64,000 nucleotides of DNA from Dermatophilus congolensis (GTDB taxonomy: Bacteria > Actinomycetota > Actinomycetes > Actinomycetales > Dermatophilaceae): assembly GCF_900447215.1 (NCBI RefSeq), contig NZ_UFYA01000001.1, forward strand, positions 1,798,001-1,862,000, read 5' to 3'. The position numbers were made by a program, and so were the translations under genes. The notes under the pieces were generated by a model. It saw only the letters and a program-made list of their open reading frames with translations. It was not told the origin of the DNA and did no database searches. Of this stretch, positions 8,879-17,410 are shown one piece after another (positions within the stretch are counted from its first letter, which is position 1; each line of letters opens with the position of its first letter).

Positions 8879-9799
8879 ATGAAGGCAATCGCATACTCCA
8901 GCTATGGCGGACCGGAAGTTCTCACCCACACTGACCTACCAGAGCCGAAAGTCGGCCCCGGAGAACTGCTCATCCGTGTCAAAGCCGCTGCCGTCAACCC
9001 AGTGGATTGGAAAATAATGCAGGGGCATCTGGATCCCGTCATGGATGTCACTTTCCCTGCTATTCCGGGATGGGATGTGGCTGGTGTTGTCGAAAAAGTG
9101 GGATTCGACTGCCCTGAATGGCAAGTCGGTGACGAACTCATCGCATATGCCCGCAAAGACTGGGTCCAGCACGGAACGTGGGCTGAACAGCTCAGCGTGC
9201 CAGTGCGTACCGCAGCTCGTAAACCTCGTTCACTCACTTGGGAGCAAGCAGCCGCGCTTCCTCTGGCAGGTTTGACTGCTTACCAAACAATTCACCGTCT
9301 TGCTGTCGAGGCGGGCCAGAGCGTGCTCATCCACGCTGCAGGTGGAGGTGTGGGGTCTTTCGCTACCCAGATCGCAGCCGGGCTGGGGGCTCGTGTTATC
9401 GGCACTGGTTCGCCTGCTAACCATGACCGTCTGCGTGAGCTTGGCGCGGAGCCTGTCGCGTATGGCGAAGGGCTTACTGAACGGGTGCGTCACATGGCAC
9501 CCGAGGGGGTAGATGTTGTTCTGGACTACATCGGTGGCGTGGTCGATGTGACTACGGCAGTGCTTGCTCCGGGTGGACGCCATGTTTCGATCATTGACCC
9601 CACCGTTATCGGGTATGGCGGGCAGTACATGTGGGTTCGGCCAAGCAGCACAGACTTGACCGCGTTGGGGCAGCTGGTCGATGAGGGCACAGTCCGGGTC
9701 GATGTTGCTGCTTCTTACCCTCTGGAGCAGGCTGGCGATGCGGTGCGTGCATCGATGGAGGGGCATGCTGCGGGCAAGATCGTTCTTACTGTGGAGTGA
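8879..9799 (+). CDS. NADP-dependent quinone oxidoreductase-like (zinc-independent MDR family)
   Basis: A 306-residue medium-chain dehydrogenase/reductase. The start MKAIAYSSYGGPEVL matches the family's usual N-terminus; the longer upstream frame has no family similarity. It shows the GroES-like half (AAAVNPVDWKIMQG, PGWDVAGVVEKVG) and a Rossmann half with VLIHAAGGGVGSFATQIA near residue 150. The catalytic-zinc cysteine cluster of alcohol dehydrogenases is absent, as in quinone reductases. The likely role is NADPH-dependent reduction of quinones or enones. It is monocistronic, divergent from glgP, and its last 14 bases overlap the convergent flagellin gene end. Confidence 0.88.
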   Translation: MKAIAYSSYGGPEVLTHTDLPEPKVGPGELLIRVKAAAVNPVDWKIMQGHLDPVMDVTFPAIPGWDVAGVVEKVGFDCPEWQVGDELIAYARKDWVQHGTWAEQLSVPVRTAARKPRSLTWEQAAALPLAGLTAYQTIHRLAVEAGQSVLIHAAGGGVGSFATQIAAGLGARVIGTGSPANHDRLRELGAEPVAYGEGLTERVRHMAPEGVDVVLDYIGGVVDVTTAVLAPGGRHVSIIDPTVIGYGGQYMWVRPSSTDLTALGQLVDEGTVRVDVAASYPLEQAGDAVRASMEGHAAGKIVLTVE

Positions 9800-10880
9800 C
9801 TGGGAGTTTTTCTGTCGGCTTGTGTGACCAGGTCGCTGCCGCGGCTGTTGGTGAACGGTGAACTGGCTCTGGTGTCGTTGTGTCCTTGGGTTCAATGACT
9901 GTGGGGGCGGTTTCTTGCTGCATCGGGTGTGTTACCGCAGTTGCTGTTGCAGGTGCAGCGAGCACAGATGTCGAGTTCGTGGCAGCGACCTGCACAACTG
10001 ATCCAGGTGAGGGGGAACTCTCAGTTGTGGTGTCGTGATTTTGCGGCGGCGTTGGTGGCAAGAGCATGTCGAGCACAGATCGTTGAACAGTGAGCACTTG
10101 TGCCATGAGAGCGGCACTGGTGTTCACGAGGAGTTCGGAATGCGCTAGCCGGACACTGTCTGCTGCGATGTCGGTGTCTTCTCGGCGTGAGAGCGCTTCA
10201 TTTTGCTGAAGCTCGGCTACTGCTAGTGCCCGCGCGGCGTGTGCCATGCGGGTTTCCATGGCTGCCACAGCGGCCTGTTCGGCGAACAGTTTGTCGAGGG
10301 CTTCATTGAGTATTTCGAGAGCAGACTTAGCGCCGTCAGCTGTGCGCAGGTCAATGCCTGGGTTGTTTTGTTCTCCTAAGCCCAGCGAGGCAGGGTCAAC
10401 TTTGGCTTTGTCGAAGGTGACACTCTGGCCTGCGTAGGCGCCGGTTTGAATGGTGATGGTGCCGTTTCCTAGAACGGATTGGCCATCGACCCGCGTGCGT
10501 TCGATCATCGCTGACATCTCGCCAAGGTTGAGCACAACGACGCTGTGGAGCGCGGCACGTTGACCGTCGCTATATGTTCCGGTGGCAGCTTGGACGGCCA
10601 TGGTGCGCATGCGCTGCAGCATGGCCGTCATCGAGGTCATCGCTCCTTGTCCTACCCGGGCCAGGGCGATGGCGTCTTGTGCGTTACCTCCTGCTGCGGA
10701 CATGCTGCGAGCCAGGGCGCCTTGACGCTCGGCGATTGTGAGTCCTGCACTGTCGTCAACGGCGAGTTGGTGTGTGCCATTGGTCAGGGATGCGGCCGCT
10801 TTTGTTGCGATGTCAGCGTGGTGTTCCCAGTTTCGGTGTATGACGCTGGCCAGCGTATTCATGTCTGCGGGGATACGCAT
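9786..10880 (-). CDS. fliC: flagellin with a Pro/Thr-rich C-terminal extension
   Basis: A 364-residue flagellar filament subunit. Residues 1-140 form the N-terminal D0/D1 helices (VDDSAGLTIAERQ, GNAQDAIALARVGQGAM, LQRMRTMAVQAATGTYSDGQR). Residues 185-274 form the C-terminal D1/D0 helices (SRREDTDIAADSVRLAHSEL, then QRSVLDMLLP). The variable middle is only about 50 residues. Ordinary flagellins stop at the D0 helix; here about 90 more residues rich in Pro, Thr, Ser and Ala follow. The start has AAGGAGG 5-6 bases upstream and a perfect GCCGATAA box 79 bases upstream. It is separated from the Wzz-type gene by 123 bp and likely transcribed by sigma-28. A hook-associated FlgL is possible but the length and conserved blocks favour flagellin. 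Confidence 0.9.
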   Translation of the reverse strand: MRIPADMNTLASVIHRNWEHHADIATKAAASLTNGTHQLAVDDSAGLTIAERQGALARSMSAAGGNAQDAIALARVGQGAMTSMTAMLQRMRTMAVQAATGTYSDGQRAALHSVVVLNLGEMSAMIERTRVDGQSVLGNGTITIQTGAYAGQSVTFDKAKVDPASLGLGEQNNPGIDLRTADGAKSALEILNEALDKLFAEQAAVAAMETRMAHAARALAVAELQQNEALSRREDTDIAADSVRLAHSELLVNTSAALMAQVLTVQRSVLDMLLPPTPPQNHDTTTESSPSPGSVVQVAATNSTSVLAAPATATAVTHPMQQETAPTVIEPKDTTTPEPVHRSPTAAAATWSHKPTEKLPVTPQ

Positions 10881-10886
10881 GGTGGA

Positions 10887-10911
10887 CCTCCTTGTGCTGT
10901 TTCACCTTCCG
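10887..10911 (-). promoter_or_regulatory. candidate CsrA-binding GGA motifs in flagellin leader
   Basis: On the mRNA, one GGA lies in the ribosome site AAGGAGG and another in ACGGAAGG 19 bases upstream. CsrA dimers bind paired GGA motifs in flagellin leaders in other bacteria. csrA and its antagonist fliW are in this window, so CsrA/FliW control of flagellin translation is plausible. Confidence 0.45.
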
Positions 10912-10958
10912 TGGTTGTTGACCGGCCAGCGGCCGAGGCACACATGGGGTCGTTTGCC

Positions 10959-10986
10959 TTATCGGCAAGTAGTGGCAGGCAGTGAA
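10959..10986 (-). promoter_or_regulatory. sigma-28 promoter of flagellin gene
   Basis: A perfect GCCGATAA (10959-10966) on the minus strand, with TTCAC 15 bases upstream (10982-10986). It predicts a leader of about 70 bases before the flagellin ATG. Two sigma-28-type genes lie 7-11 kb away. Confidence 0.75.
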
Positions 10987-11003
10987 GAGGTTTTGTTACC
11001 TGT

Positions 11004-11735
11004 TCAGGACACTTGTTCAGTGACCTGTAGGGATGTTGTGGCTGGCTGCTCGGCGGGGGCAGCGCTGGGGGTGATTGCGGCGGCATTAGTGTTTGGGGTG
11101 TTTGCGCGGGCTCGTGCGAGCAGCAGTGCAATGACGAATCCGGTGATGAGTGCGCCGAGTGCGTAAATGCCGGTGGACGCTCCCTTGGTGGTGACGGAGT
11201 CAGCTCCACGGGTCATACGGACGGTTGTCATGGTGGGTTGTCCGTTGGTGGGGTTTTTGGGGGCGAGTTGCCCGACGACTTTGGAAAGGGAGTCGGCGGT
11301 GGCGTCAGCTAGGGATACGGCTTCGTTAGAGGAGGTTCCGGTTGCGGTGATTTCTAGCAGGGTGGAGGCGGTGGGCACATTGACTTTGATGCGTTTGCGC
11401 AGAGTGTCGAGTGATTCTTCGGGGGTAACGCTTTGTTTGACGGGGCTGAGCACTTCACCAGTGGTGGTAGAGGTGGCGAAGGTTTGCATCATGCTTGCGA
11501 TCGCGCCTGTCATGGGGTCTTGGTTAGCGTTGCCAGTGCCTTGGGCGGGAACGACGGCCAGAGTGGCTGTAGAGGTGTATGTCGTTGGGGTCAAAGCGGC
11601 CCAGGATCCGCCGATGACTCCTCCGAGGACAGCGAGAGCGCCAATCATGATGAGGTTTTTGCGGATAAGCCGCAGCATGTCCATAAATGTCACTTTTATC
11701 CCCCGAGAAGTTTTATTTTTCTTACTATTCATCAT
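11004..11735 (-). CDS. Wzz/YveK-type chain-length determinant membrane protein
   Basis: A 243-residue protein with a transmembrane helix near residues 32-52 (LIMIGALAVLGGVIGGSWAAL), an extracytoplasmic domain beginning TPTTYTSTATLAVVP, and a second helix near residues 190-208 (IYALGALITGFVIALLLARA). This is the architecture of actinobacterial polysaccharide co-polymerases, which set glycan chain length or recruit a polymerase. No kinase domain is attached. It follows the GH71 gene by 21 bp and appears to be the last gene of the minus-strand glycan operon. Confidence 0.8.
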   Translation of the reverse strand: MMNSKKNKTSRGIKVTFMDMLRLIRKNLIMIGALAVLGGVIGGSWAALTPTTYTSTATLAVVPAQGTGNANQDPMTGAIASMMQTFATSTTTGEVLSPVKQSVTPEESLDTLRKRIKVNVPTASTLLEITATGTSSNEAVSLADATADSLSKVVGQLAPKNPTNGQPTMTTVRMTRGADSVTTKGASTGIYALGALITGFVIALLLARARANTPNTNAAAITPSAAPAEQPATTSLQVTEQVS

Positions 11736-11756
11736 TGGTGGATTAGGGGAAGTGTC

Positions 11757-13523
11757 TCAACTGCGTGGGTCGCTGATGTATACGGGGTCTGAATAAGCGA
11801 CTCTTTCATTGGAATCAATGATGCGACCAACATAAAAACCGGCGGAATCGGTGGTTATTTTCTGATTTCCGACAATGGTGCGCGATAGGGCCGAAAGGGC
11901 ACTGGTAGCTGTTGCGGTATCGAAGCTGAGTTTGGCTGAGCGTGTGTTTTGGAGGATTTCGACGAATCGCATGGGGTGCGCGGCAGTAAGTGTGGCGTTT
12001 CCTTGCGTGGCGTCGCCGGTGAGGCTCAAGGTTGGGTTGGTTGGCAGGGCGCGAGCTGCGGGGATGGAGTAGTAGTGGGTGCGTTGGTTGGTGGTGCGCA
12101 GTTTTTCGTTGGCGCCGTAGACGACAACGGGTGCGGAGACAACGTGTTGTAGGGGTGTCCCGCCAGTGGTGAGGCTCCAAGCGTGGGCGCGTAGAAAACG
12201 CCGTGATGGTGGCTGATCTGCAGGAAGGGGGGTATTGGTGGTGGCTGCGGTGGCTTTACCTGCAGGGGCAGTCATACGGATGGGCTCTCCGACGGGGGCT
12301 CCGCTGCCGTCATGGAGTTGCACATTGACGATGACGTCGGTTTTTCCGCCGTTGAGGATGAGCGCTTCTGCGTGCACCGTTTGGCCTGCTCGGGTGTGGT
12401 TGGGGGTGGTGATGTAGAGCTCGGCGCGGGGTGCGGGTGGGGGGAGGCCGCGGAGTTTGGCGGCATAGAAGGCGTTGATGTCTGAGCGGGTGATGTTCCA
12501 GTCGCTGCTGGGTTTGATGTCGGTGTGTTCGACGAGGTCATTCCAGGTGATGATGTTTTGCCAGGGGGCACCGGAGGTAAGGGCAGCTTCCCACTGATTG
12601 CGCATCATGGTGGTGCCTTGGGCGTCGACGAAGCCCCCGCCGGGTGTTTCGCGGTTGTAGCCGGGCATGATTCCTCCGGCGTAGGGCAGGCTGCGGGAGA
12701 CGGTGTAACGCAGAATGTCGTTCCAGATGTACTGGGAGCTGTCTTCAAAGTTCCAGGCAGCGTCAAAGGCGTGGGCATAGGTGTCGATACGGCTGGCATC
12801 GAAGGTGTGCCCGGTTTGGGAGGAGTCGGTCTGGAGGTCGCCGATGAGGTAGACGGGCAGCTGCTGCTGGTCAATGGTGTCGCGGACTTTTTCCCATTGT
12901 TGTGGCGGCATATTTCGGGGACCGTAAATGTAGATAACGAATTTGTCGCCTATTTTTGCCGCTGATGCATGTTCTTTTGCTATTTCAAGGTATTCGCGGA
13001 TCATACGGATGAGCCCGTCGGAGCTGGATGCCATAAAACATGGAGCGATAGAGAAGTCGTTATCTGGGTGGGAGTCATTCCATGTTGGGTCGGCTTGTTT
13101 CATCCATTCTTTTGTGAAGTCGCTGCCGCGGTTAATTCCTTCGAATGTGAGTATTTGCATTCCGGTGAGTCCGGCTGCTTGGGCGCGGGGTAAACCTGAG
13201 GTGGGGCGAGGAGGTGAGCTAGGGCCGCCGGGGATGAGGTCCAGGGGGTAGGTCGATCCGTAGTCAGTTTTACCTGGCTTTTCGTGGTAGTCGGCGAGTC
13301 CGTGAGGAACCATGTGTGCCCACACTTGTTTGCCGGGCAGCTGGGTGGATGTTGCAGCGACCAGGGTGGCCAGAGTGCTGTCGGGTGAGTGGGCAAGGAT
13401 GCTGCGTCGGGTTTCTGCTGCGATGGGGGTTTTACTGGTAGCGATTCCGGCACCTGCGGTTAGGAGGATCGCGGCTGTGATGATCGTGGTGTGTCGTGTC
13501 ATACGTCGAAGTGAGGTACCCAT
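11757..13523 (-). CDS. secreted GH71 family endo-alpha-1,3-glucanase
   Basis: A 588-residue exported hydrolase with an N-terminal hydrophobic signal (IITAAILLTAGAGIATS). The catalytic part resembles GH71 mutanases: KQVWAHMVPHG near the start, a Ser/Asp-rich region with FEGINRGSDF, and the late IITWNDLVEHTDI block that matches the family's TWND..ES motif. The last 200 residues look like beta-sandwich modules (AELYITTPNHTRAGQTVHAEAL). The family cleaves alpha-1,3-glucan. It sits 13 bp after a polymerase-like gene and 21 bp before the Wzz gene, so it probably trims or remodels the polymer made by this operon instead of serving nutrition. The start is supported by GAGGAAAAG upstream. Confidence 0.8.
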   Translation of the reverse strand: MGTSLRRMTRHTTIITAAILLTAGAGIATSKTPIAAETRRSILAHSPDSTLATLVAATSTQLPGKQVWAHMVPHGLADYHEKPGKTDYGSTYPLDLIPGGPSSPPRPTSGLPRAQAAGLTGMQILTFEGINRGSDFTKEWMKQADPTWNDSHPDNDFSIAPCFMASSSDGLIRMIREYLEIAKEHASAAKIGDKFVIYIYGPRNMPPQQWEKVRDTIDQQQLPVYLIGDLQTDSSQTGHTFDASRIDTYAHAFDAAWNFEDSSQYIWNDILRYTVSRSLPYAGGIMPGYNRETPGGGFVDAQGTTMMRNQWEAALTSGAPWQNIITWNDLVEHTDIKPSSDWNITRSDINAFYAAKLRGLPPPAPRAELYITTPNHTRAGQTVHAEALILNGGKTDVIVNVQLHDGSGAPVGEPIRMTAPAGKATAATTNTPLPADQPPSRRFLRAHAWSLTTGGTPLQHVVSAPVVVYGANEKLRTTNQRTHYYSIPAARALPTNPTLSLTGDATQGNATLTAAHPMRFVEILQNTRSAKLSFDTATATSALSALSRTIVGNQKITTDSAGFYVGRIIDSNERVAYSDPVYISDPRS

Positions 13524-13536
13524 AGCGCTCTTTTCC

Positions 13537-14814
13537 TCAGGTTGTCAGGGCGGGTGCGTCAGGGGGCTGTAGTTCGCTAGAGCGGAAATGAGCTAGGAAT
13601 GCTTTGGCTAGATAGAACGCCAGGGCCAGGGCGATCATCATCGTGACGACGCGGTTGACGTTGCGGGTGTTGTATTGGGTGATGTAGAGGACGCTGATGA
13701 GGGATAGGCCTAGTTGGGCGGCCAGGAAGAGCAGGGATAGTCCGCAGTCGGGGTCGGCGACGAGTTGAATGCATAGTCGCAGCAGGGTTCCCCAGACGAA
13801 GACGGCCACAGTGAGTGCGAGGGCGCCGAAGCTGGCGAATTCTCCGAGCATTGAGTAGGGGATGTAGTAGTGGACCCGCATGGAGGTGACGATGCGGTCC
13901 CACCCGGCGATGGAGGCGGGGGCGGGGTTGAGTTCGATGAGGATGTCATCGATGGTGATGCCGCGTTCTGCGGCGACGTGGACCAGGAGAGGGACGGTGA
14001 AGCCGACGTTTTCAGCGATGGTGGAGATGACGGTGGAGAGGTACCCGGGTTCGCTGAGGTGGCTGATAGTGGCTTCGGTGTAGGGGATGAGGCCGTGGGT
14101 GAGTTGGTTGCGTAGCAGTAATGGGATGGGTAGGGCGATGGCGGCGGAGGTGCCGCCGAGAAACCAGGCCCACACGTGGACGCGGATGCCGCCGAGGAGT
14201 CGACCGATGAGGAAGAGTACGGCCGATCCGGCGAAGAGTCGGGTGGCGCCGGAGAAGAGGATGGTAGCCATGGCGATGGCTAGGAGTGCGCCGGTCCAGG
14301 GGTGTCGGGTCGAGACGATGCCTGCGGCGATGAGTGCGACGGGGGCGATGACGCTGGCGAGGGAGATGATGGGTGGGGGTGCTTCGAAGGTGAGGTAGGC
14401 CGGTGCCCAGAGAAGGTATTGCCCTTTGGCGATGAGACCGAGGGTGACTCCGCTGGCGGCGATGGTGAACCAGAGGGCGGTACTGCGGGTGGTTGGGGTG
14501 TGGGTGGTGGTGCGCCAGGTGAGGGGGATGGGGTGTTTGAGGGGGATGGTGGCGGCGCCGAGTAGGCCGATGAGCGCGGCGGTGACGAGGGCGATGGCGG
14601 TGGCGCGGTCGTAGGAGGCCCAGACGGGTCGGAAGGGGGTGTCGGGGATGACGAGTCCGGAGTTGAGGTAGATCTCTGCGCCGGCGAGGCTGAGGATGAG
14701 GAGGGCGGCCAAGGCGAGCAGGGGGACGCGGTCGAGGGTGATCCAGGTGTAGCGGTGGTGTGGCTTGGTGGTGTGTTGGCGCGTGTGCCTGGTGTCGGGC
14801 GTGGTGCTCGTCAC
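13537..14814 (-). CDS. polytopic membrane protein, O-antigen polymerase-like
   Basis: A 425-residue membrane protein with about ten hydrophobic helices, starting after a 35-residue basic cytoplasmic segment. The GTG at 14814 is chosen because AAGGGGAC lies 6 bases before it; the frame continues upstream only as Arg/Pro/His-rich antisense-like translation. Long periplasmic loops (such as LSEPGYLSTVISTIAENVGF and WDRIVTSMRVHYYIPYSMLGEF) are typical of Wzy or O-antigen ligase proteins. Placed between GT2/TPR proteins and GH71/Wzz, it is the best candidate for the polymerase of this locus. No sequence motif fixes the substrate. Confidence 0.65.
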   Translation of the reverse strand: MTSTTPDTRHTRQHTTKPHHRYTWITLDRVPLLALAALLILSLAGAEIYLNSGLVIPDTPFRPVWASYDRATAIALVTAALIGLLGAATIPLKHPIPLTWRTTTHTPTTRSTALWFTIAASGVTLGLIAKGQYLLWAPAYLTFEAPPPIISLASVIAPVALIAAGIVSTRHPWTGALLAIAMATILFSGATRLFAGSAVLFLIGRLLGGIRVHVWAWFLGGTSAAIALPIPLLLRNQLTHGLIPYTEATISHLSEPGYLSTVISTIAENVGFTVPLLVHVAAERGITIDDILIELNPAPASIAGWDRIVTSMRVHYYIPYSMLGEFASFGALALTVAVFVWGTLLRLCIQLVADPDCGLSLLFLAAQLGLSLISVLYITQYNTRNVNRVVTMMIALALAFYLAKAFLAHFRSSELQPPDAPALTT

Positions 14815-14990
14815 AGGTGTCCCCTTGTGGTTGTTCCCCCGGTTTGATGCGGTTGTGCACCTTTGTTTGTGAAGGTATAGATGGGGGCTTTCCACATGCG
14901 GTGTGGCTGTATACCAGCGGGTGTTTTCGGGGACCCTGTGGCGGTGTTTGTGCTGGTGGCTTGTGGTGTTGTGTTGCGTGGATGGGGTGG

Positions 14991-16259
14991 TTAGTGGGTG
15001 GGGGCGGTGGGGGTTTTTTCGCTGGTGGGTTCGAGCAGGCTGGCGGCGATGGTGGGGCCGGGTTCGGCGAGTTGGGCCAGGGCTGCGGCGACGGCGGTTT
15101 GGTTGGGTCCGCCTGTTTCGATGAGTCGTTCGGCTAGTCCGGCGGCGGATCGTCCGCCCCAGAGTTTGAGGAGCATGCGGGCGAAGCGTTGTGGTTGGCC
15201 GTGGACGGAGACTAGGCGGATGCAGCAGTCGAGGGCTTCGTCGAATTCGCCGATGCGGGCGGCGAGGATCATGCGTTCGTTGAGGATGGTGGTGGTGGGG
15301 ACTTTGCGGCCGTCGGCGGCGGTGACGTTGTGCAGGGTGCGTAGGGTGCGTAGGGCGGAGTAGGCCTTGCCTTGTGAGGCTGAGGATAGTGCGCGTAGCC
15401 AGGCGGTGTATTCGCTGTCGGCTCCGTCGCGGTCGAGTTCGGCGATGACGGCAGTGGCGGCGTTGTGGTGGTTGTGGGCGATGAGCAGGGAGGCGAGGTC
15501 TTGGCGGGCGCGCCAGCGGCAGATGCGGGTGGCTCGGGTGGTGCGTGCGCGGGTGAGGTCGGTGAGGGCGGCGTTGTCGTCGCCGAGGGCGCGGTGGAGT
15601 CGGGCGCGTTCGACGAGTGCGGTGACGAGGGCGTCGCCGGCGGTGCCTTCGTGTTCGAGGGTGGTGATGGCTGTGGTGGCGCGGTGGCGGCGGCGTTCGA
15701 GGCGGGATCGGTTGGTGGCGGGGTCGGGGGTGTTGGTGGTGCGGTTGATGGTGATGACGTCGCGGCCGGGGGTGAGGGTGGTGGGTTTGCGGCCGGGGAT
15801 GAGTGGTTCGAGTTGGGGGTTGTGGATTCCGCGGAAGCGGGCGATGGCTGGGCGGTAGAGGAGTTTTTCGCGGTGTTCGGTGGGGTCGTCGTCGTGGGTG
15901 AGGAGGATGGATAGGAGGTCGGGTTGGGCCATCATTCCGGGGGTTGCTTGGATGAGGCGTTCGAGGCGTTCGGTGTCGGCGGTGACGCGGTCGTTGGGGG
16001 TTAGGTGCAGGACCCAGGTGGCGTCGGTCATGGCGGCGGCGTTGTTGCGGGCGAGGCTTTCGTCGTATTCGCCGGTGCCGGTGGTAACGGTGGCGCCTGC
16101 GTTGGTTGCTTGGTCGAGGATGCGGGGGTCGGCTCCGATGCTGTAGACGCAGATTTCGGAGACGAGTGGGGTTAGGCGCTGCAGTGATGCGATGCACGCG
16201 CGCAGGTCGGTGGCTTCGTCGGTGGCGACGATGCAGGCGGCGAGCAGTTTGGTGGTCAT
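14991..16259 (-). CDS. GT2-like glycosyltransferase with C-terminal TPR-like helices
   Basis: A 422-residue protein beginning MTTKLLAACIVATDEATDLR, a GT-A family 2 opening. The region CVYSIGADPRILDQATNAGA follows the first strands, but the expected DxD is replaced by LTPND (around residue 88). After about residue 190 the protein turns into Ala/Leu/Arg-rich helix pairs that look like tetratricopeptide repeats. GT2-TPR proteins often modify peptides or surface proteins. The start ATG at 16259 is preferred over longer frames because the family pattern begins there. It lies between two glycan genes of the same strand, 74 bp after the next GT2/TPR gene. Confidence 0.75.
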   Translation of the reverse strand: MTTKLLAACIVATDEATDLRACIASLQRLTPLVSEICVYSIGADPRILDQATNAGATVTTGTGEYDESLARNNAAAMTDATWVLHLTPNDRVTADTERLERLIQATPGMMAQPDLLSILLTHDDDPTEHREKLLYRPAIARFRGIHNPQLEPLIPGRKPTTLTPGRDVITINRTTNTPDPATNRSRLERRRHRATTAITTLEHEGTAGDALVTALVERARLHRALGDDNAALTDLTRARTTRATRICRWRARQDLASLLIAHNHHNAATAVIAELDRDGADSEYTAWLRALSSASQGKAYSALRTLRTLHNVTAADGRKVPTTTILNERMILAARIGEFDEALDCCIRLVSVHGQPQRFARMLLKLWGGRSAAGLAERLIETGGPNQTAVAAALAQLAEPGPTIAASLLEPTSEKTPTAPTH

Positions 16260-16333
16260 GGTGTGCTCATCGGCGTTGTTTTTACTCGTTTGAGTAAGGA
16301 ATTTGTCTGTGTTGCTTGCGTTTTGCGGCACGG

Positions 16334-17410
16334 TTAGCCGAGTAGTCGGGGGCGGGCGGCGTAGGGTGCTGCGCTGCGTAATTCGTGTGCTTTGGCGAAC
16401 CAATGGTCGGCTTCGTCTGGGTGTTGGAGGGTGGTGTGCATGACTGCCATCGCTTGAGCTGCGAGGAAGCTTCCGCGCCCGGTGACGGTGCCGGGCAGGT
16501 TTGTGGTGTCTCCGATCGACATCGCTCGTTTCCAGCACGCTTCGGCCATGGGTGCGAGCGTAGCTGCTTTGTTGGGGTCAGCGAGGATCATGTCGAAGAA
16601 CAATTCGCCTACTAGGTAAGGAAAGTCAGGTGATTTTTCCCACTGTCCCATTTCTGCATCGATGAGTGCTAGGGCGTCACTGTGGCGTTTGGCGGCGCGT
16701 AGGGCATCGAGGGTTTCCATCACGTAGGTGTGGCGGTCTAGCAGTCCAGGGGCGAGGGCGTCGGCGGCGCGGGCGAAGCTGCCTGCGGCTGCGCTGGGGT
16801 CACCTTGGGCGCGTTGCCATTTGCCGAGTTCGGCGAGGATGCGGGGATCATCTGGGTGGATGAAGAGGGCTTGGGCTACTGCGGCTCCGACGAGGTTGCG
16901 ATCGAGGGACCAGCCGAGGACGTCGGCGTCGTCGCAGGCGATAACGGTGGGCAGGGGGTGGGTTTTCATGCCGGGGTAGGCCGGTTCGGGGTGGAATCGG
17001 CCAGTGAAGCGTACGGATCCGGGCAGGATTCGTGGTTGGAGGTGAGGTGCTTCGGCTCCTCGGGATGTTGCTCCGGGGATGATTTCGATCAGGCCTACGC
17101 GGTTGGGAGGCCATGTGCGTATGTGTTCGAGCTGGTGAGCGCCGCTGTCGATCCACTCGTGGGCTTCGAGGATGAGGTGCCAGTCGGCGTTGGCTGCAGA
17201 CAGAGCTTGGTTCCACAGCAGTGAGGGGTCGTCGTGCCAGGTGGCTTTGGTGACGTGGGCTCCGGCGCGGCGGGCGCGTTGTGCGGTGTCGTCGTGTGAG
17301 CCCAGGTCGAGAACGATGCTGGAGTCTACGTAGGGGTGAGCGCTGGCGAGGGCTCGTTCTATGTATCTGGCTGAGTCACGCGCGATCATCACTAGGGCGA
17401 TTCGGGCCAC
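16334..17410 (-). CDS. GT2-like glycosyltransferase with TPR-like C-terminus
   Basis: A 358-residue relative of the downstream gene. It has ALVMIARDSARYIERALASA at the start, VDSSIVLDLGSHDDTAQRARRAGA for the nucleotide-sugar half, and WHLILEAHEWI where family 2 enzymes have LDADEW, so the metal-binding acids are altered. Residues 180-340 are helix pairs of TPR character (FIHPDDPRILAELGKWQRAQGDPSAAAGSF). The GTG start has AAAGGA 6 bases upstream. It is the first gene of the minus-strand operon running to the Wzz gene. Its role is probably protein or polymer glycosylation; the acceptor is unknown. Confidence 0.78.
   Translation of the reverse strand: MARIALVMIARDSARYIERALASAHPYVDSSIVLDLGSHDDTAQRARRAGAHVTKATWHDDPSLLWNQALSAANADWHLILEAHEWIDSGAHQLEHIRTWPPNRVGLIEIIPGATSRGAEAPHLQPRILPGSVRFTGRFHPEPAYPGMKTHPLPTVIACDDADVLGWSLDRNLVGAAVAQALFIHPDDPRILAELGKWQRAQGDPSAAAGSFARAADALAPGLLDRHTYVMETLDALRAAKRHSDALALIDAEMGQWEKSPDFPYLVGELFFDMILADPNKAATLAPMAEACWKRAMSIGDTTNLPGTVTGRGSFLAAQAMAVMHTTLQHPDEADHWFAKAHELRSAAPYAARPRLLG

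Noticed and set aside
14826-16197. Long Arg/His/Pro-rich reading frame extending the polymerase-like gene upstream, giving 886 residues
   Set aside because: Its extra part is an out-of-frame translation of the GT2/TPR gene with biased composition; a GTG with a strong ribosome site at 14814 gives a normal membrane protein.
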